A stretch of 64,000 bases of DNA from G963662675 sp963676845. Its GTDB lineage: Bacteria; Bacteroidota; Bacteroidia; Bacteroidales; Prolixibacteraceae. The translations under genes and the position numbers were made by a program. The stretch is from the NCBI GenBank assembly GCA_963676845.2, contig CAXXKK010000031.1, positions 84,717-148,716 on the forward strand. The letters are read 5' to 3'. Of the stretch, positions 1 through 8,064 are shown piece after piece (position 1 is the first letter of the stretch; every line of letters begins with the position of its first letter). The notes beneath the pieces are model-generated. The model ran no database searches. It was not told the DNA's origin and saw only the letters and a list, made by a program, of their open reading frames with translations.

Positions 1-398
1 TTGTTAGTTGCGGCCAGTCAACTTCAAAAAATCAGGAAAGTGCAACTTCGCAAGAAGGTACGATAGAGTTTGTGTTTCAGGAAGAAATGCATAATTTTGG
101 GAACCTGCAGGCGGGAGAGGTTGTTATTTGTAATTTTAAGTTTACAAATACCGGAGAAGGAAACCTCATTATTGAAAAGGCTGAAAGTGAATGTGGGTGC
201 ATTACTGTTTATTATCCCGAGGAAGGCATTTTGCCCGGAGAATCAGCATATATTGAAGTTGAATTTAATTCTTCCGGTGAAGTTGGACGGGTTTATAAGG
301 AAATCAGAATTTTCTCGAATGCACAGGAAAATGAAACAGTTTTAGCAATTGTTGCTGATGTAGAGAATGAGTTGTTAAATATTTACACAAAAATTTAA
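1..398 (+). CDS. DUF1573 lipoprotein, 3' part only
   Basis: The reading frame is open from base 3, so the true start lies upstream of the window. The first visible codons read V-S-C-G-Q, a typical lipobox with the acylated Cys at bases 9-11; the visible part is therefore almost the whole mature lipoprotein. The rest matches DUF1573 (an Ig/ASPM-like beta-sandwich common in Bacteroidota), with FGNLQAGEV, FTNTGEGNLIIE and the ECGCITV segment. Members are exported and their function is unknown. A GTG at 72 could be taken for a start, but the lipobox before it argues against that. The gene ends 11 bp before yajC and is probably co-transcribed with it. Confidence 0.85.
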   Translation, partial: VSCGQSTSKNQESATSQEGTIEFVFQEEMHNFGNLQAGEVVICNFKFTNTGEGNLIIEKAESECGCITVYYPEEGILPGESAYIEVEFNSSGEVGRVYKEIRIFSNAQENETVLAIVADVENELLNIYTKI

Positions 399-409
399 AT
401 AGTCAAAAA

Positions 410-724
410 ATGAATTACTTATTAATGGTTCAACAAGAGGGTGCTGAAGCTAATCCGCTAACCTCATTTTTGCCTTTGGTGTTGATTATCGTGATTTTTT
501 ATTTCTTTATGATTCGCCCACAAGTTAAAAGACAAAAAGAGCTTAAAAATTTCCGTGAAGCCCTTGCAAAAGGTGATAAAGTAGTTACTACTGGTGGTAT
601 TTACGGAAAAGTTGCTGAGATAAAAGACAACTACGTATTGTTGCAAATAGAGGATAATGTTAAAATCCGTGTTGACAAAAGTGCTGTCTTAAAAGATTTC
701 TCTGAACAACCTCAACAAAAGTAA
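410..724 (+). CDS. yajC: Preprotein translocase subunit YajC
   Basis: This 104-residue single-pass inner-membrane protein belongs to the SecDF-YajC accessory complex of the Sec translocon. One hydrophobic segment lies at about residues 19-37 and ends in the family hallmark FFMIRPQVKRQKE. The cytoplasmic part has the usual GDKVVTTGGIYGKV motif. Its length is normal for the family. It follows the DUF1573 lipoprotein closely and is followed by a strong terminator, so it is probably the last gene of its operon. The identification is secure. Confidence 0.96.
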   Translation: MNYLLMVQQEGAEANPLTSFLPLVLIIVIFYFFMIRPQVKRQKELKNFREALAKGDKVVTTGGIYGKVAEIKDNYVLLQIEDNVKIRVDKSAVLKDFSEQPQQK

Positions 725-747
725 AAGGTATAAACCAGAAATAACTT

Positions 748-777
748 AGGGCAGGCATATAGTCTGCCCTTTTTTTT
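748..777 (+). terminator. Rho-independent terminator after yajC
   Basis: Seven-base-pair arms AGGGCAG (748-754) and CTGCCCT (764-770) enclose a 9-base loop and are followed at once by a run of T. This separates yajC from the YbbR-like gene. Confidence 0.85.
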
Positions 778-789
778 ATCTTTGAGTTC

Positions 790-1794
790 GTGGAAAAGAA
801 GTGGTTACATAGTGTCCATTCGTTCTTCAACTTTTTAACCATGAAGAATGACCGCAAATTGGTGATCTACCTGATTTGTGTCGGGATCGCAACTGTTTTT
901 TGGTTTTTAAATGCCTTGAATAAGGAATATAGTGTAGAACTATCATTCCCTGTTCGGTATACGAATCTGCCCAATAATAAAGTGCTGGCAAACACTCCGC
1001 CAGATCATTTTACCTTAAAGGTGAATTCTTATGGCTTTACTATTTTAAGGCATAAGTTGAGTATGGCATTTTCTCCATTGGTTTTCAATGTAAATGATTT
1101 TACAGATGAAAGAATGGAGGATTCGGAGGAAAGTCGTTTTACGTACAACTCCCGAACTTTTATTCCTCAGATTTCAAATCAGGTGAGTAATGAACTTGTA
1201 ATTACTGAAATTCAGCCAGATACAATAAGTTTCTATTTTGATCAGGTAGTTTCACGAAATGTAAAAGTTCTCCCGGATATCACTTATGATTTAAAGAAAC
1301 AGCATCATCTGAATGGAGAAATAACAACAACGCCAGATTCGGTTTTGGTTTCTGGTCCTGAGTCGATTCTGGACACGCTTCAATATGTGAAAACAAAATC
1401 TCAACATTACAAGGAGTTGGATCAGGAGACACAGCGTAATGTACAATTGGAAGAATTTGACAAACTGGAAATTGAGACTAAACGAGTTGTATTAAATATT
1501 CCTATTGAAGAGTTTACGGAAAAGCAGTTATATGTGCCAATATCCGTAGTTGGTTTGCCGGACAGTCTTTCTGTAACGCTTTTCCCTAATCAGGCTAGGG
1601 TTAATTTTCTGGTTGCTTTAAGTCAATTTTCTGAGATTTTACCGGAAGACTTTGTGTTGAATGTTTCTTATTTAGACATTGAACAAAAGAAAGAGTTGTT
1701 GGACTTGAACCTTCAATTACAGCCCCCTCATATTCTTTCCGTTTCAATGTACCCGGAACATGTCGAATATTTAATAGAAAAGAAAGATGATTAA
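790..1794 (+). CDS. YbbR-like (CdaR-type) domain protein
   Basis: A 334-residue protein with one N-terminal membrane anchor (about residues 26-42, VIYLICVGIATVFWFL) and an extracytoplasmic region of YbbR-type beta-rich repeats. In Firmicutes the YbbR protein CdaR modulates the diadenylate cyclase CdaA; in Bacteroidota the role is inferred only. The GTG at 790 is chosen because YbbR proteins of this phylum usually carry about 15 residues before the DRKL...FW anchor. The alternative ATG at 841 would give 317 residues, and a promoter-like TATCTTTG at 777-784 would fit that shorter start better. The gene overlaps coaE by 8 bp, indicating translational coupling. Confidence 0.85.
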   Translation: MEKKWLHSVHSFFNFLTMKNDRKLVIYLICVGIATVFWFLNALNKEYSVELSFPVRYTNLPNNKVLANTPPDHFTLKVNSYGFTILRHKLSMAFSPLVFNVNDFTDERMEDSEESRFTYNSRTFIPQISNQVSNELVITEIQPDTISFYFDQVVSRNVKVLPDITYDLKKQHHLNGEITTTPDSVLVSGPESILDTLQYVKTKSQHYKELDQETQRNVQLEEFDKLEIETKRVVLNIPIEEFTEKQLYVPISVVGLPDSLSVTLFPNQARVNFLVALSQFSEILPEDFVLNVSYLDIEQKKELLDLNLQLQPPHILSVSMYPEHVEYLIEKKDD

Positions 1795-2374
1795 AGTTGG
1801 TATTACGGGTGGAATAGGAAGTGGTAAATCTACAGTGTGTAATTTTTTTAGGTTATTGGGCATTCCCGTTTTTGAAGCAGACAAGGAATCTAAAAAATTG
1901 GTTAATACCTCCCCGAAAATTAAAAATTCACTTAAAAACTTATTTGGAAAAGATATTTACCTTTCGGATGACACCATTGACCGAAAAAGATTAGCTGGCT
2001 TAATCTTTAATTCACCACCTTTGCTCGAAACTGTAAATTCGATTATTCATCCAGAGGTAAGAAATTACTTTGAAGAATGGTGTGAAAAACAAAACTCACC
2101 TTATATCGTTTATGAAGCAGCTATTCTTTTTGAAACCGGATTTTATAAAACAATTGATCTTTCAATTCTGGTTACAGCACCTGTTGAGGATCGCATAAAA
2201 AGAGTAATTATCAGGGAAAATGCGACAGAAGAAGAAGTTAAAAGTCGAATTTCTAAACAATGGACAGATAAACAGAAAGAGGATTTGGCTGATTTTATAA
2301 TAAAAAATAATAATGAGGAACTCTTAATTCCTCAACTTTTAGAATTAGATAAAAAGATTAGAACACATGGCTAA
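1787..2374 (+). CDS. coaE: Dephospho-CoA kinase
   Basis: CoaE phosphorylates the ribose 3'-OH of dephospho-CoA, the last step of coenzyme A synthesis, in the cytoplasm. The protein starts with the P-loop GGIGSGKST at residues 7-15, contains the HP dipeptide of the substrate lid (IIHPEVR) and the YEAAILFE segment. It has 195 residues, normal for the family. It overlaps the YbbR-like gene upstream and the DjlA-like gene downstream by 8 bp each, so the three form a coupled operon. Confidence 0.95.
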   Translation: MIKVGITGGIGSGKSTVCNFFRLLGIPVFEADKESKKLVNTSPKIKNSLKNLFGKDIYLSDDTIDRKRLAGLIFNSPPLLETVNSIIHPEVRNYFEEWCEKQNSPYIVYEAAILFETGFYKTIDLSILVTAPVEDRIKRVIIRENATEEEVKSRISKQWTDKQKEDLADFIIKNNNEELLIPQLLELDKKIRTHG

Positions 2375-3101
2375 ATTTGGAAAATGGATTGCTGGAGGAT
2401 TAGGATGGGCCTTTTTAGGACCAATTGGTGGAATTATGGGATTTGTCCTCGGGTCGATGTTTGAAAACGAGAAAGGATTTACGACCGAAGGAGCAGGAGC
2501 AGGTCATGCAACACGGACAACGACTGGTGGATACGTAATGAGTTTGCTGGTGCTGGTTGCTGCAGTGATGAAAGCTGACGGAAAGGTGCTTAAATCTGAA
2601 CTTAATTATGTGAAAGATTTCTTTGTACGCTCTTTTGGAGCTTCTTCAGCACAGGAGGCGACAAAATTATTAAGGGATTTATTGAACCAAAATATTCCTG
2701 TTACCGATGTCTGTAGACAGATTGAAAAGAATATGGATTACTCATCGCGCTTGCAATTGCTGCATTTCTTGTTTGGGATAGCACAGGCTGACGGAAATGT
2801 TGATGCAAGTGAGCAAAGGTTAATTGATCAAATTGCCAGTACAATGGGAATCTCAGGTAAAGATTATGAGTCAATTAAATCGATGTTTGTTGCAAATACA
2901 GATGCTGCTTACAAGATTCTGGAAGTTGAACCAAATGCAACCGACGAGGAAATTAAGAAAGCTTACCGTAAAATGGCAATGAAATATCACCCTGATAAAG
3001 TGAGTTATTTGGGAGACGATTTCCAGAAAGCTGCAAAAGAGAAGTTTCAGAAGGTTAATGAAGCTTATGAGAATCTTAAAAAGGAACGAAATCTGGTTTA
3101 A
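2367..3101 (+). CDS. djlA: TerB/J-domain co-chaperone, DjlA-like
   Basis: A 244-residue protein with a Gly-rich hydrophobic N-terminus (about residues 6-30) that is probably membrane-associated. A TerB-like helical domain spans about residues 50-165 (two copies of an ADG motif, KADGKV and QADGNV). A C-terminal J-domain starts at about residue 178 (AYKILEV) and contains the essential HPD tripeptide in KYHPDK. This is the DjlA order of parts, a DnaK co-chaperone. The first coding bases overlap coaE. The DnaK partnership is family knowledge, not visible here. Confidence 0.9.
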   Translation: MAKFGKWIAGGLGWAFLGPIGGIMGFVLGSMFENEKGFTTEGAGAGHATRTTTGGYVMSLLVLVAAVMKADGKVLKSELNYVKDFFVRSFGASSAQEATKLLRDLLNQNIPVTDVCRQIEKNMDYSSRLQLLHFLFGIAQADGNVDASEQRLIDQIASTMGISGKDYESIKSMFVANTDAAYKILEVEPNATDEEIKKAYRKMAMKYHPDKVSYLGDDFQKAAKEKFQKVNEAYENLKKERNLV

Positions 3102-3110
3102 TATCATACT

Positions 3111-3941
3111 ATGCAATACATAAAAGTATCGTTTACGCTTAAGCCTGACAATGAAACGAATCGGGAGATTCTGACGGCATATCTTTCAGAACTGGATTTT
3201 GAAAGTTTCGATGAAACGGAAAATGAATTGAATGCTTTCTATCCGATTGGCAAGGTTCAGTCTTCTGAGATTAAGGATTGCCTTCAAAACATTCCTTTTG
3301 AAGTTCAGTTTAAGGAAGAGGAAATGCCCGATATTAATTGGAATGAAGAATGGGAGAAAAACTATTTCCAACCTTTGCTTATTGACGATACGTGTTTAAT
3401 TCGAGCTCCTTTCCATAAGGAATATCCATCAGCAAAATACGAAATTGTTATTGAGCCAAACATGGCTTTTGGAACCGGGAATCACGAAACTACATCTTTA
3501 ATGGTTGAGCATCTTTTAGGCTTGAACCTCGATGGAATTTCTGTATTAGACATGGGGTGTGGAACGGGTATTCTTGGAATTTTTGCGTCGATGTTAGGCT
3601 GTAAAGATGTTACTGCTATAGATATTGATCGTTGGTCTTACGAAGCTACTCAGGAGAATACTAAGCTGAATAATATTCCAAATGTTGAAGCTTTTATGGG
3701 AGATGCCAGTTTATTGGGTGATAAAACCTTTGACCTTATATTGGCAAATATTCAGAAAAACATCATTTTACAGGATATTGAAAAGTATATTTCAGTTTTA
3801 AATGATGATGGAATATTGATTGTAAGTGGTTTTTATAAAGATGATTTGGAAGATATATTGGCAAAAGCTTCTGAGTTATTTCTGCAAAAATTAATCATCA
3901 AAGAGAAGAATAATTGGATCGCTTGTTCTTTTAAAAAATAA
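3111..3941 (+). CDS. prmA: Ribosomal protein L11 methyltransferase
   Basis: PrmA trimethylates ribosomal protein L11 using S-adenosylmethionine. The 276-residue protein has a small N-terminal substrate-recognition domain and a Rossmann methyltransferase domain with the SAM-binding motif LDMGCGTGILGIFA (about residues 145-158). The family signature FGTGNHETT stands just before it, and LANIQKNII contributes the active-site Asn. The length is normal. It follows djlA by 9 bp and precedes the PLD-like gene by 4 bp. Confidence 0.95.
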   Translation: MQYIKVSFTLKPDNETNREILTAYLSELDFESFDETENELNAFYPIGKVQSSEIKDCLQNIPFEVQFKEEEMPDINWNEEWEKNYFQPLLIDDTCLIRAPFHKEYPSAKYEIVIEPNMAFGTGNHETTSLMVEHLLGLNLDGISVLDMGCGTGILGIFASMLGCKDVTAIDIDRWSYEATQENTKLNNIPNVEAFMGDASLLGDKTFDLILANIQKNIILQDIEKYISVLNDDGILIVSGFYKDDLEDILAKASELFLQKLIIKEKNNWIACSFKK

Positions 3942-3945
3942 CGAA

Positions 3946-4611
3946 ATGAAAGAGCTGATTAATTATTTCAAGCAACAGTATGGTAAATCATATTCTACGG
4001 AGAATGATACAGTTGTTGCTGATTTAATTAATTGTCTGAACCGGGAACAGAGAGACGAATTGAAAAGTCGGCTTTTTCATGAAGCTCGAATTTTGGATCA
4101 TGAAACTCAAAATGGTGATGTTTTCAATTGGCTGGAATATTGTTTAGAGATAATCGAGAAATATACATTTCGTTTTCATAAAGTATATTTTAGCCCGGGG
4201 AATGATATCCTTGATACAATTTCAGATTTAATAAAAGAGGCTGAGTCAACAATCGATCTTTGTGTTTTTACAATTACCGATTCCCGTTTGGCTCGTCAGC
4301 TTTCAGATGCAGAAAGAAGGGGCGTAGAAATTCGCATCATTACTGATGATCGGAAGGTTTTTGATCATGGTTCAGAAATTTTTCCTTTAAGTCATTCTGG
4401 TATAAAAGTGAAGATTGATCATTCGCAATATCACATGCACCACAAGTTTGGAATTATCGATCAGCGGATTGCATTTACAGGAAGTTTTAACTGGACATAT
4501 ACCGCCTCAAAGCACAATCAGGAAAACTTGTTGGTTACTTCTAAATTTGATTTGATGAAGCAATATTCTGAAGAATTTGAACGCTTGTGGGGTGAAATGT
4601 TTTCCCTCTAA
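3946..4611 (+). CDS. Phospholipase D-like protein with one HKD motif
   Basis: A 221-residue cytoplasmic protein with a helical N-terminal part of unknown role (residues 1-75) and a PLD fold. It has one catalytic H-x-K-x4-D motif (HHKFGIID) followed by the usual GSFNWT. Single-HKD members such as bacterial Nuc and mitochondrial PLD act as dimers, each supplying half of the active site. The substrate could be nucleic acid or phospholipid and cannot be told here. No signal peptide is present, unlike Nuc. It probably belongs to the coaE-prmA operon; its stop overlaps by 4 bp the stop of the convergent phosphoesterase. Confidence 0.8.
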   Translation: MKELINYFKQQYGKSYSTENDTVVADLINCLNREQRDELKSRLFHEARILDHETQNGDVFNWLEYCLEIIEKYTFRFHKVYFSPGNDILDTISDLIKEAESTIDLCVFTITDSRLARQLSDAERRGVEIRIITDDRKVFDHGSEIFPLSHSGIKVKIDHSQYHMHHKFGIIDQRIAFTGSFNWTYTASKHNQENLLVTSKFDLMKQYSEEFERLWGEMFSL

Positions 4612-5108
4612 AATTTAGTTCTTTCAAAATCCAGAACTTCAAGGTCTTTAATATTTTTCCCATCAATAATGAACCGTAAGGCCGTGCAAGCTTTGTGGTA
4701 ACCTTTATTTCCTGATGCTCCGGGGTTCATGTGCAGGCAGTTTATTTTTTTATCGTAAATGACTTTTAGGATATGGGAGTGTCCACTAATGAAAAGCTGG
4801 GGTGGATTGGAATAGATTTCTTTTCGGATTCTTGGTTCGTATTTTCCCGGATATCCGCCAATGTGGGTCATTAAAACATCAACTTTTTCGCAGGTAAAAC
4901 GGAGATTTTCAGGAAACATTCTTCGAAGTATATGCCCGTCAATATTTCCATAAACAGCACGCAGTGGTTTTAGAGCGGAAAGCTGATCCGCAATTTCCGG
5001 TGTTCCAATATCTCCGGCATGCCATATTTCATCAACATTCTCAAGAAATCGTAGTGTTCGTTTGCTCAATTGTCCGTGTGTGTCGGAGATCAGTCCTATT
5101 CGTTTCAT
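4608..5108 (-). CDS. YfcE/MJ0936-type metallophosphoesterase
   Basis: A 166-residue calcineurin-like phosphoesterase. All metal-binding blocks are present in order: SDTHG at residues 8-12, HAGDIG, YGNIDG, a THIGGYP block and SGHSH. Relatives hydrolyse phosphodiesters in vitro; the physiological substrate is unknown. The gene is convergent with the PLD-like gene (4-bp overlap) and divergent from sixA, with a 60-bp intergenic region holding a tandem 10-bp repeat. Confidence 0.88.
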   Translation of the reverse strand: MKRIGLISDTHGQLSKRTLRFLENVDEIWHAGDIGTPEIADQLSALKPLRAVYGNIDGHILRRMFPENLRFTCEKVDVLMTHIGGYPGKYEPRIRKEIYSNPPQLFISGHSHILKVIYDKKINCLHMNPGASGNKGYHKACTALRFIIDGKNIKDLEVLDFERTKF

Positions 5109-5139
5109 TTTGTGTAATATCTTGTATCGGAAGCCAAAT

Positions 5140-5159
5140 TTAGCCTAAATTAGCCTAAA
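5140..5159. repeat. Tandem 10-bp repeat before sixA
   Basis: Two exact copies of TTAGCCTAAA lie back to back in the short divergent region between the phosphoesterase and sixA. The spacing is one helical turn, as in many operator pairs. No binding protein can be named. Confidence 0.5.
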
Positions 5160-5168
5160 ATTATCGAA

Positions 5169-5663
5169 ATGAAACAACTTGTAATTGTCAGACATGCAAA
5201 GGCTGTTCCTTATGGATACGAAGATGATTTCAGTCGTAAACTTAAAGATAGAGGGAAACTGGATGCACTTTTGTTGAGTTCTAAGCTTATCGAATATAAA
5301 GTATTACCAGATTTGATTTTTTCAAGTCCGGCAAAGCGAGCTTTAAAAACTGCTAAAATTTATGCCGATAATTTGAATTTCCCCAAAAAGGAAATTCAAA
5401 AGATTGAGAATCTTTATGACGGAGTGACTACTTCTGATTTTGTCGATTTTTTGCAGGGCTTACCGGATGATGCGCAAACTGTTTTTGTTTTCGGGCATAA
5501 TCCAACGGTTCATTATCTCACCGATAATCTTTTGAAATATTTTGGTGGGGATATGCCAACTTGCTCAACTGTTGGTATAGACTTTAAAGTAGATAGCTGG
5601 AAGCATGTGAACTCCAGAGAAGGAGAAATCGCTTTCCATTTAAGACCCAGAGATTATAGGTAA
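5169..5663 (+). CDS. sixA: SixA-type phosphohistidine phosphatase
   Basis: A 164-residue histidine phosphatase of the phosphoglycerate mutase-like fold. The catalytic VRHAKA motif is at residues 7-12 and the second His is in FGHNP (about residue 108). SixA of E. coli removes phosphate from the histidine of ArcB or PTS proteins. The target here is unknown; the window contains three orphan histidine kinases but none is adjacent. Confidence 0.88.
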   Translation: MKQLVIVRHAKAVPYGYEDDFSRKLKDRGKLDALLLSSKLIEYKVLPDLIFSSPAKRALKTAKIYADNLNFPKKEIQKIENLYDGVTTSDFVDFLQGLPDDAQTVFVFGHNPTVHYLTDNLLKYFGGDMPTCSTVGIDFKVDSWKHVNSREGEIAFHLRPRDYR

Positions 5664-5698
5664 AATAGTAAGCCCCGGAAAACCGAGGCTTACTATTT
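5663..5698. terminator. Bidirectional terminator sixA / exported protein
   Basis: Twelve-base-pair arms AAATAGTAAGCC (5663-5674) and GGCTTACTATTT (5687-5698) form a hairpin with A and T tracts on both sides. It lies between two convergent genes and so can serve both; it overlaps their stop codons. Confidence 0.8.
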
Positions 5699-6702
5699 TA
5701 TAAATCAATTCCTAAACTTATTCCGGGGAATACACTTCCAAAATTGTCAGGGAAGTATAAGTGAGCAGAGACTTCTTTGTTTTCACCAATTTTCCGGTAG
5801 ATAGAAACCTTCCAGGTGTCATCGTCAAAAATGGGCGATTTTTTGTCTAATAAGTACCCAATTGATAATCCATACCAGTCTGCCTCGTCTGGGTTGTCTG
5901 AAAAGTTATGCATATATCCGAGACTTAAAAATTTACCCGATTTCGGAACCGTTTTCCCATCTTCTTTTTCCAGAAAGTCATACATCAATTCGTATTCAGC
6001 GAAATAACTATTTTTCAATATTCCTTTTCTTGAAAATTGAAAAGCCATTCGAAAATTGAATTTGGGTAAAAGGTCTTTTTTGAAAGTATTCAATCCAACG
6101 CCTGCGGTTAATGAAAGCTGGTCAAGATTACCTAATCCGGAAGTAAAGACGATGGGGTCACTAAGTCCGGATGTTTCACTTCTTGTGCTAAGGGTAATCA
6201 TGTGTCGGTTATTCATAAGTTCGCTTTCTTTTAGTTTTTCTGCCAGTTCCAAAGTTTTAGGTTGCCAGTCGTTTTGAATGAAATTTAAACATTCAGTAAG
6301 GTCTGTAAAATAAAAATCGATTACGGACCCATTGGATTTCTTTAATTTTATTGATTGAAAGTTGGTGTTTTTATTATTCAGTTGCTCAGGTAATATGATT
6401 AAGGATTCAGTCTCTTTATCTATAAGTAGAATCCCATCATTAGTTGTTTCATCAATCGTGATTGATAAGTATTGAGAAGAGTTAATGTCTTCATCATTTA
6501 GGGCATCCAGGATAATTGGGGAAATGATTAAACTGTCATTAGTCAATTTTTCAATTTCGTCAATAGAGTTAAGGCTAAATCGAATGTAAATTTCATTTCC
6601 ATTGTCATACCAGAGTGTGTCAGGTAAATAGTTGTTTGCTGCTTTAGATTGTGTCGCTAACGTAGCGAGCAATAAAAAAATAAAAAATTTAATTGTTTTC
6701 AT
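5698..6702 (-). CDS. Exported protein of unknown function, ECF operon
   Basis: A 334-residue protein with a clear Sec signal peptide (residues 1-21, ending QSKA-A). I do not recognise the family. The N-terminal half is mixed and acidic. From about residue 185 the sequence alternates polar and hydrophobic residues (LSLTAGVGLNTF, NFRMAFQFSR, SYFAEYELMYDF, KFLSLGYMHNF, WYGLSIGYLLD) like outer-membrane beta-strands. The last residues GISLGIDL also resemble a barrel end, though without a terminal aromatic residue. It lies 8 bp behind the putative anti-sigma gene, third in an ECF-sigma operon, so it may be a sensed or regulated envelope component. Confidence 0.75.
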   Translation of the reverse strand: MKTIKFFIFLLLATLATQSKAANNYLPDTLWYDNGNEIYIRFSLNSIDEIEKLTNDSLIISPIILDALNDEDINSSQYLSITIDETTNDGILLIDKETESLIILPEQLNNKNTNFQSIKLKKSNGSVIDFYFTDLTECLNFIQNDWQPKTLELAEKLKESELMNNRHMITLSTRSETSGLSDPIVFTSGLGNLDQLSLTAGVGLNTFKKDLLPKFNFRMAFQFSRKGILKNSYFAEYELMYDFLEKEDGKTVPKSGKFLSLGYMHNFSDNPDEADWYGLSIGYLLDKKSPIFDDDTWKVSIYRKIGENKEVSAHLYFPDNFGSVFPGISLGIDL

Positions 6703-6710
6703 GGTGTTTC

Positions 6711-7448
6711 TTATTTTGAAAATAGGCTTTGTTCTGATTTGTATTCAATATTCTTATTTCCCCGGCCAAACAGGTTAATTCGTAATCCACTTTTTGCTGG
6801 GGCTGGTGTAGTTGTTTGTCGTCCCCCTATATAGTATATTTTTGTTGAGCTTTTGTCGATTTCCGGTTCGACCATTTCCATAACGATTGTATCTTCCTGT
6901 TCTGTAAATACAATTTCTGGTTCTGCTTCGTTTTCCTGGCTTAGCTGGGCAATTTCGTTGCGTAACGATTGGATTATTTCGTCCCGTTCATTCAATTCAA
7001 TTTGCAGGTTTAATAATTCTTGCTGTTCTGTTTCATTGGTTTTTTTTACTGAATTGTGTTGAGCTTGCTGAACGGTTATTTCATTTTTGAGCGTTTCAAT
7101 TTCATTGTCTTTTCTATTTATTTCTTCTGTGAGCCGAGCTTTCAATACATCATTATTTTCTTCTACAGAAAGGATACTTTCTTTCAGTTGAGAAATCTCA
7201 AGTTCTTTTTCTTCTTTGTATCTTTCATTGTTGATGTATTGGGCAACAGACCAACCCGCAGAAAGCAAGAATAAGAGGAAAACTGCAGCTGCCGGCCACC
7301 ACCTGGTTTTTTTCGAGGCAGAGGGCAATGAACTGTCAATACGATTCCAAGCCTCTTCTTTTCCCCAAAGAGGCAGACTGCTTTCATTTTCACGCATCAT
7401 TGCACGGTTGCGTATTTTTTTATCAAATTCTTTTTCAGTCATAATCAA
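6711..7448 (-). CDS. Putative membrane anti-sigma factor, coiled coil
   Basis: A 245-residue protein with a cytoplasmic N-terminus of about 50 residues, one membrane helix (about residues 51-69, PAAAVFLLFLLSAGWSVA) and a long charged coiled coil (residues 75-170) outside. The tail (residues 185-245) is low in complexity. The N-terminal KEEAWNRID resembles the sigma-binding part of anti-sigma factors. The start overlaps the end of the upstream ECF sigma gene by 14 bp (8 bp if the ATG at 7442 is used), the usual sigma/anti-sigma coupling. The role is inferred from position and topology; no zinc anti-sigma motif is visible. Confidence 0.7.
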   Translation of the reverse strand: MIMTEKEFDKKIRNRAMMRENESSLPLWGKEEAWNRIDSSLPSASKKTRWWPAAAVFLLFLLSAGWSVAQYINNERYKEEKELEISQLKESILSVEENNDVLKARLTEEINRKDNEIETLKNEITVQQAQHNSVKKTNETEQQELLNLQIELNERDEIIQSLRNEIAQLSQENEAEPEIVFTEQEDTIVMEMVEPEIDKSSTKIYYIGGRQTTTPAPAKSGLRINLFGRGNKNIEYKSEQSLFSK

Positions 7449-7971
7449 TTTCGTTTTTAATTAACAGTTGCTGTAATTGCATTCTCGCCTTGTGTAGCTG
7501 TGACTTTGAAGTCCCCTCTGAAATGCCGAGTTGTTTTGCTATTTCAGCGTGAGTGTAACCTTCAATTACATAGAGATTGAAAATCAATCGATAACCTTCG
7601 GGTAAGGTTTCAATTAGTTTAAGGATGTCATCGTAAAAAACTCCGGTTTCCGTTTTTGTATTATCAGCCAATGAAATTTTCTCAGACGTAAATTCTGGGA
7701 TTTGCTTGCGTTTTCTTATTTCCATTAATGCTTCGTTTATTACAATTCTTCGTATCCATCCTTGAAATCTTACTTCATTCTCATAGTTAAAGGATGCAAG
7801 TGACAGGAATACCTTCATAAATGCTTTGACGATTACATCCTCGGCCAGAAAACGATCTTTTGTATAGGACAATGCAACAAGGTACAGTCTGTCTGCATAC
7901 AAATCGTATAGCTCTTTCTGAGCTAAGCGATCATTCTTATTGCATTTTTTTATGAGCTTTTGTAGTTTCAA
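7435..7971 (-). CDS. ECF RNA polymerase sigma factor
   Basis: A 178-residue sigma-70 family ECF protein. Region 2 lies at about residues 20-90 (YDLYADRLYLVALSY, AEDVIVKAFMKVF, QGWIRRIVINEAL). Region 4 lies at about 118-170, with the helix-turn-helix GYTHAEIAKQLGISEGTSKS. It is first in a three-gene minus-strand operon with a putative membrane anti-sigma and an exported protein. Such units normally autoregulate from a promoter before the sigma gene; none could be assigned by eye. Confidence 0.93.
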   Translation of the reverse strand: MKLQKLIKKCNKNDRLAQKELYDLYADRLYLVALSYTKDRFLAEDVIVKAFMKVFLSLASFNYENEVRFQGWIRRIVINEALMEIRKRKQIPEFTSEKISLADNTKTETGVFYDDILKLIETLPEGYRLIFNLYVIEGYTHAEIAKQLGISEGTSKSQLHKARMQLQQLLIKNEIDYD

Positions 7972-8064
7972 ATTGAATCGTTTTTCCTGTATAATGTAAA
8001 TTTACAAAACAGGGTTGCCCGCCTCTGTCTATTTTTAATATTTTTGTTTCAAAAGTTATCATTT

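Noticed and set aside
777..784. TATCTTTG as promoter of the YbbR-like gene
   Set aside because: It abuts the yajC terminator, lacks a -33 element and would make the preferred GTG start almost leaderless.
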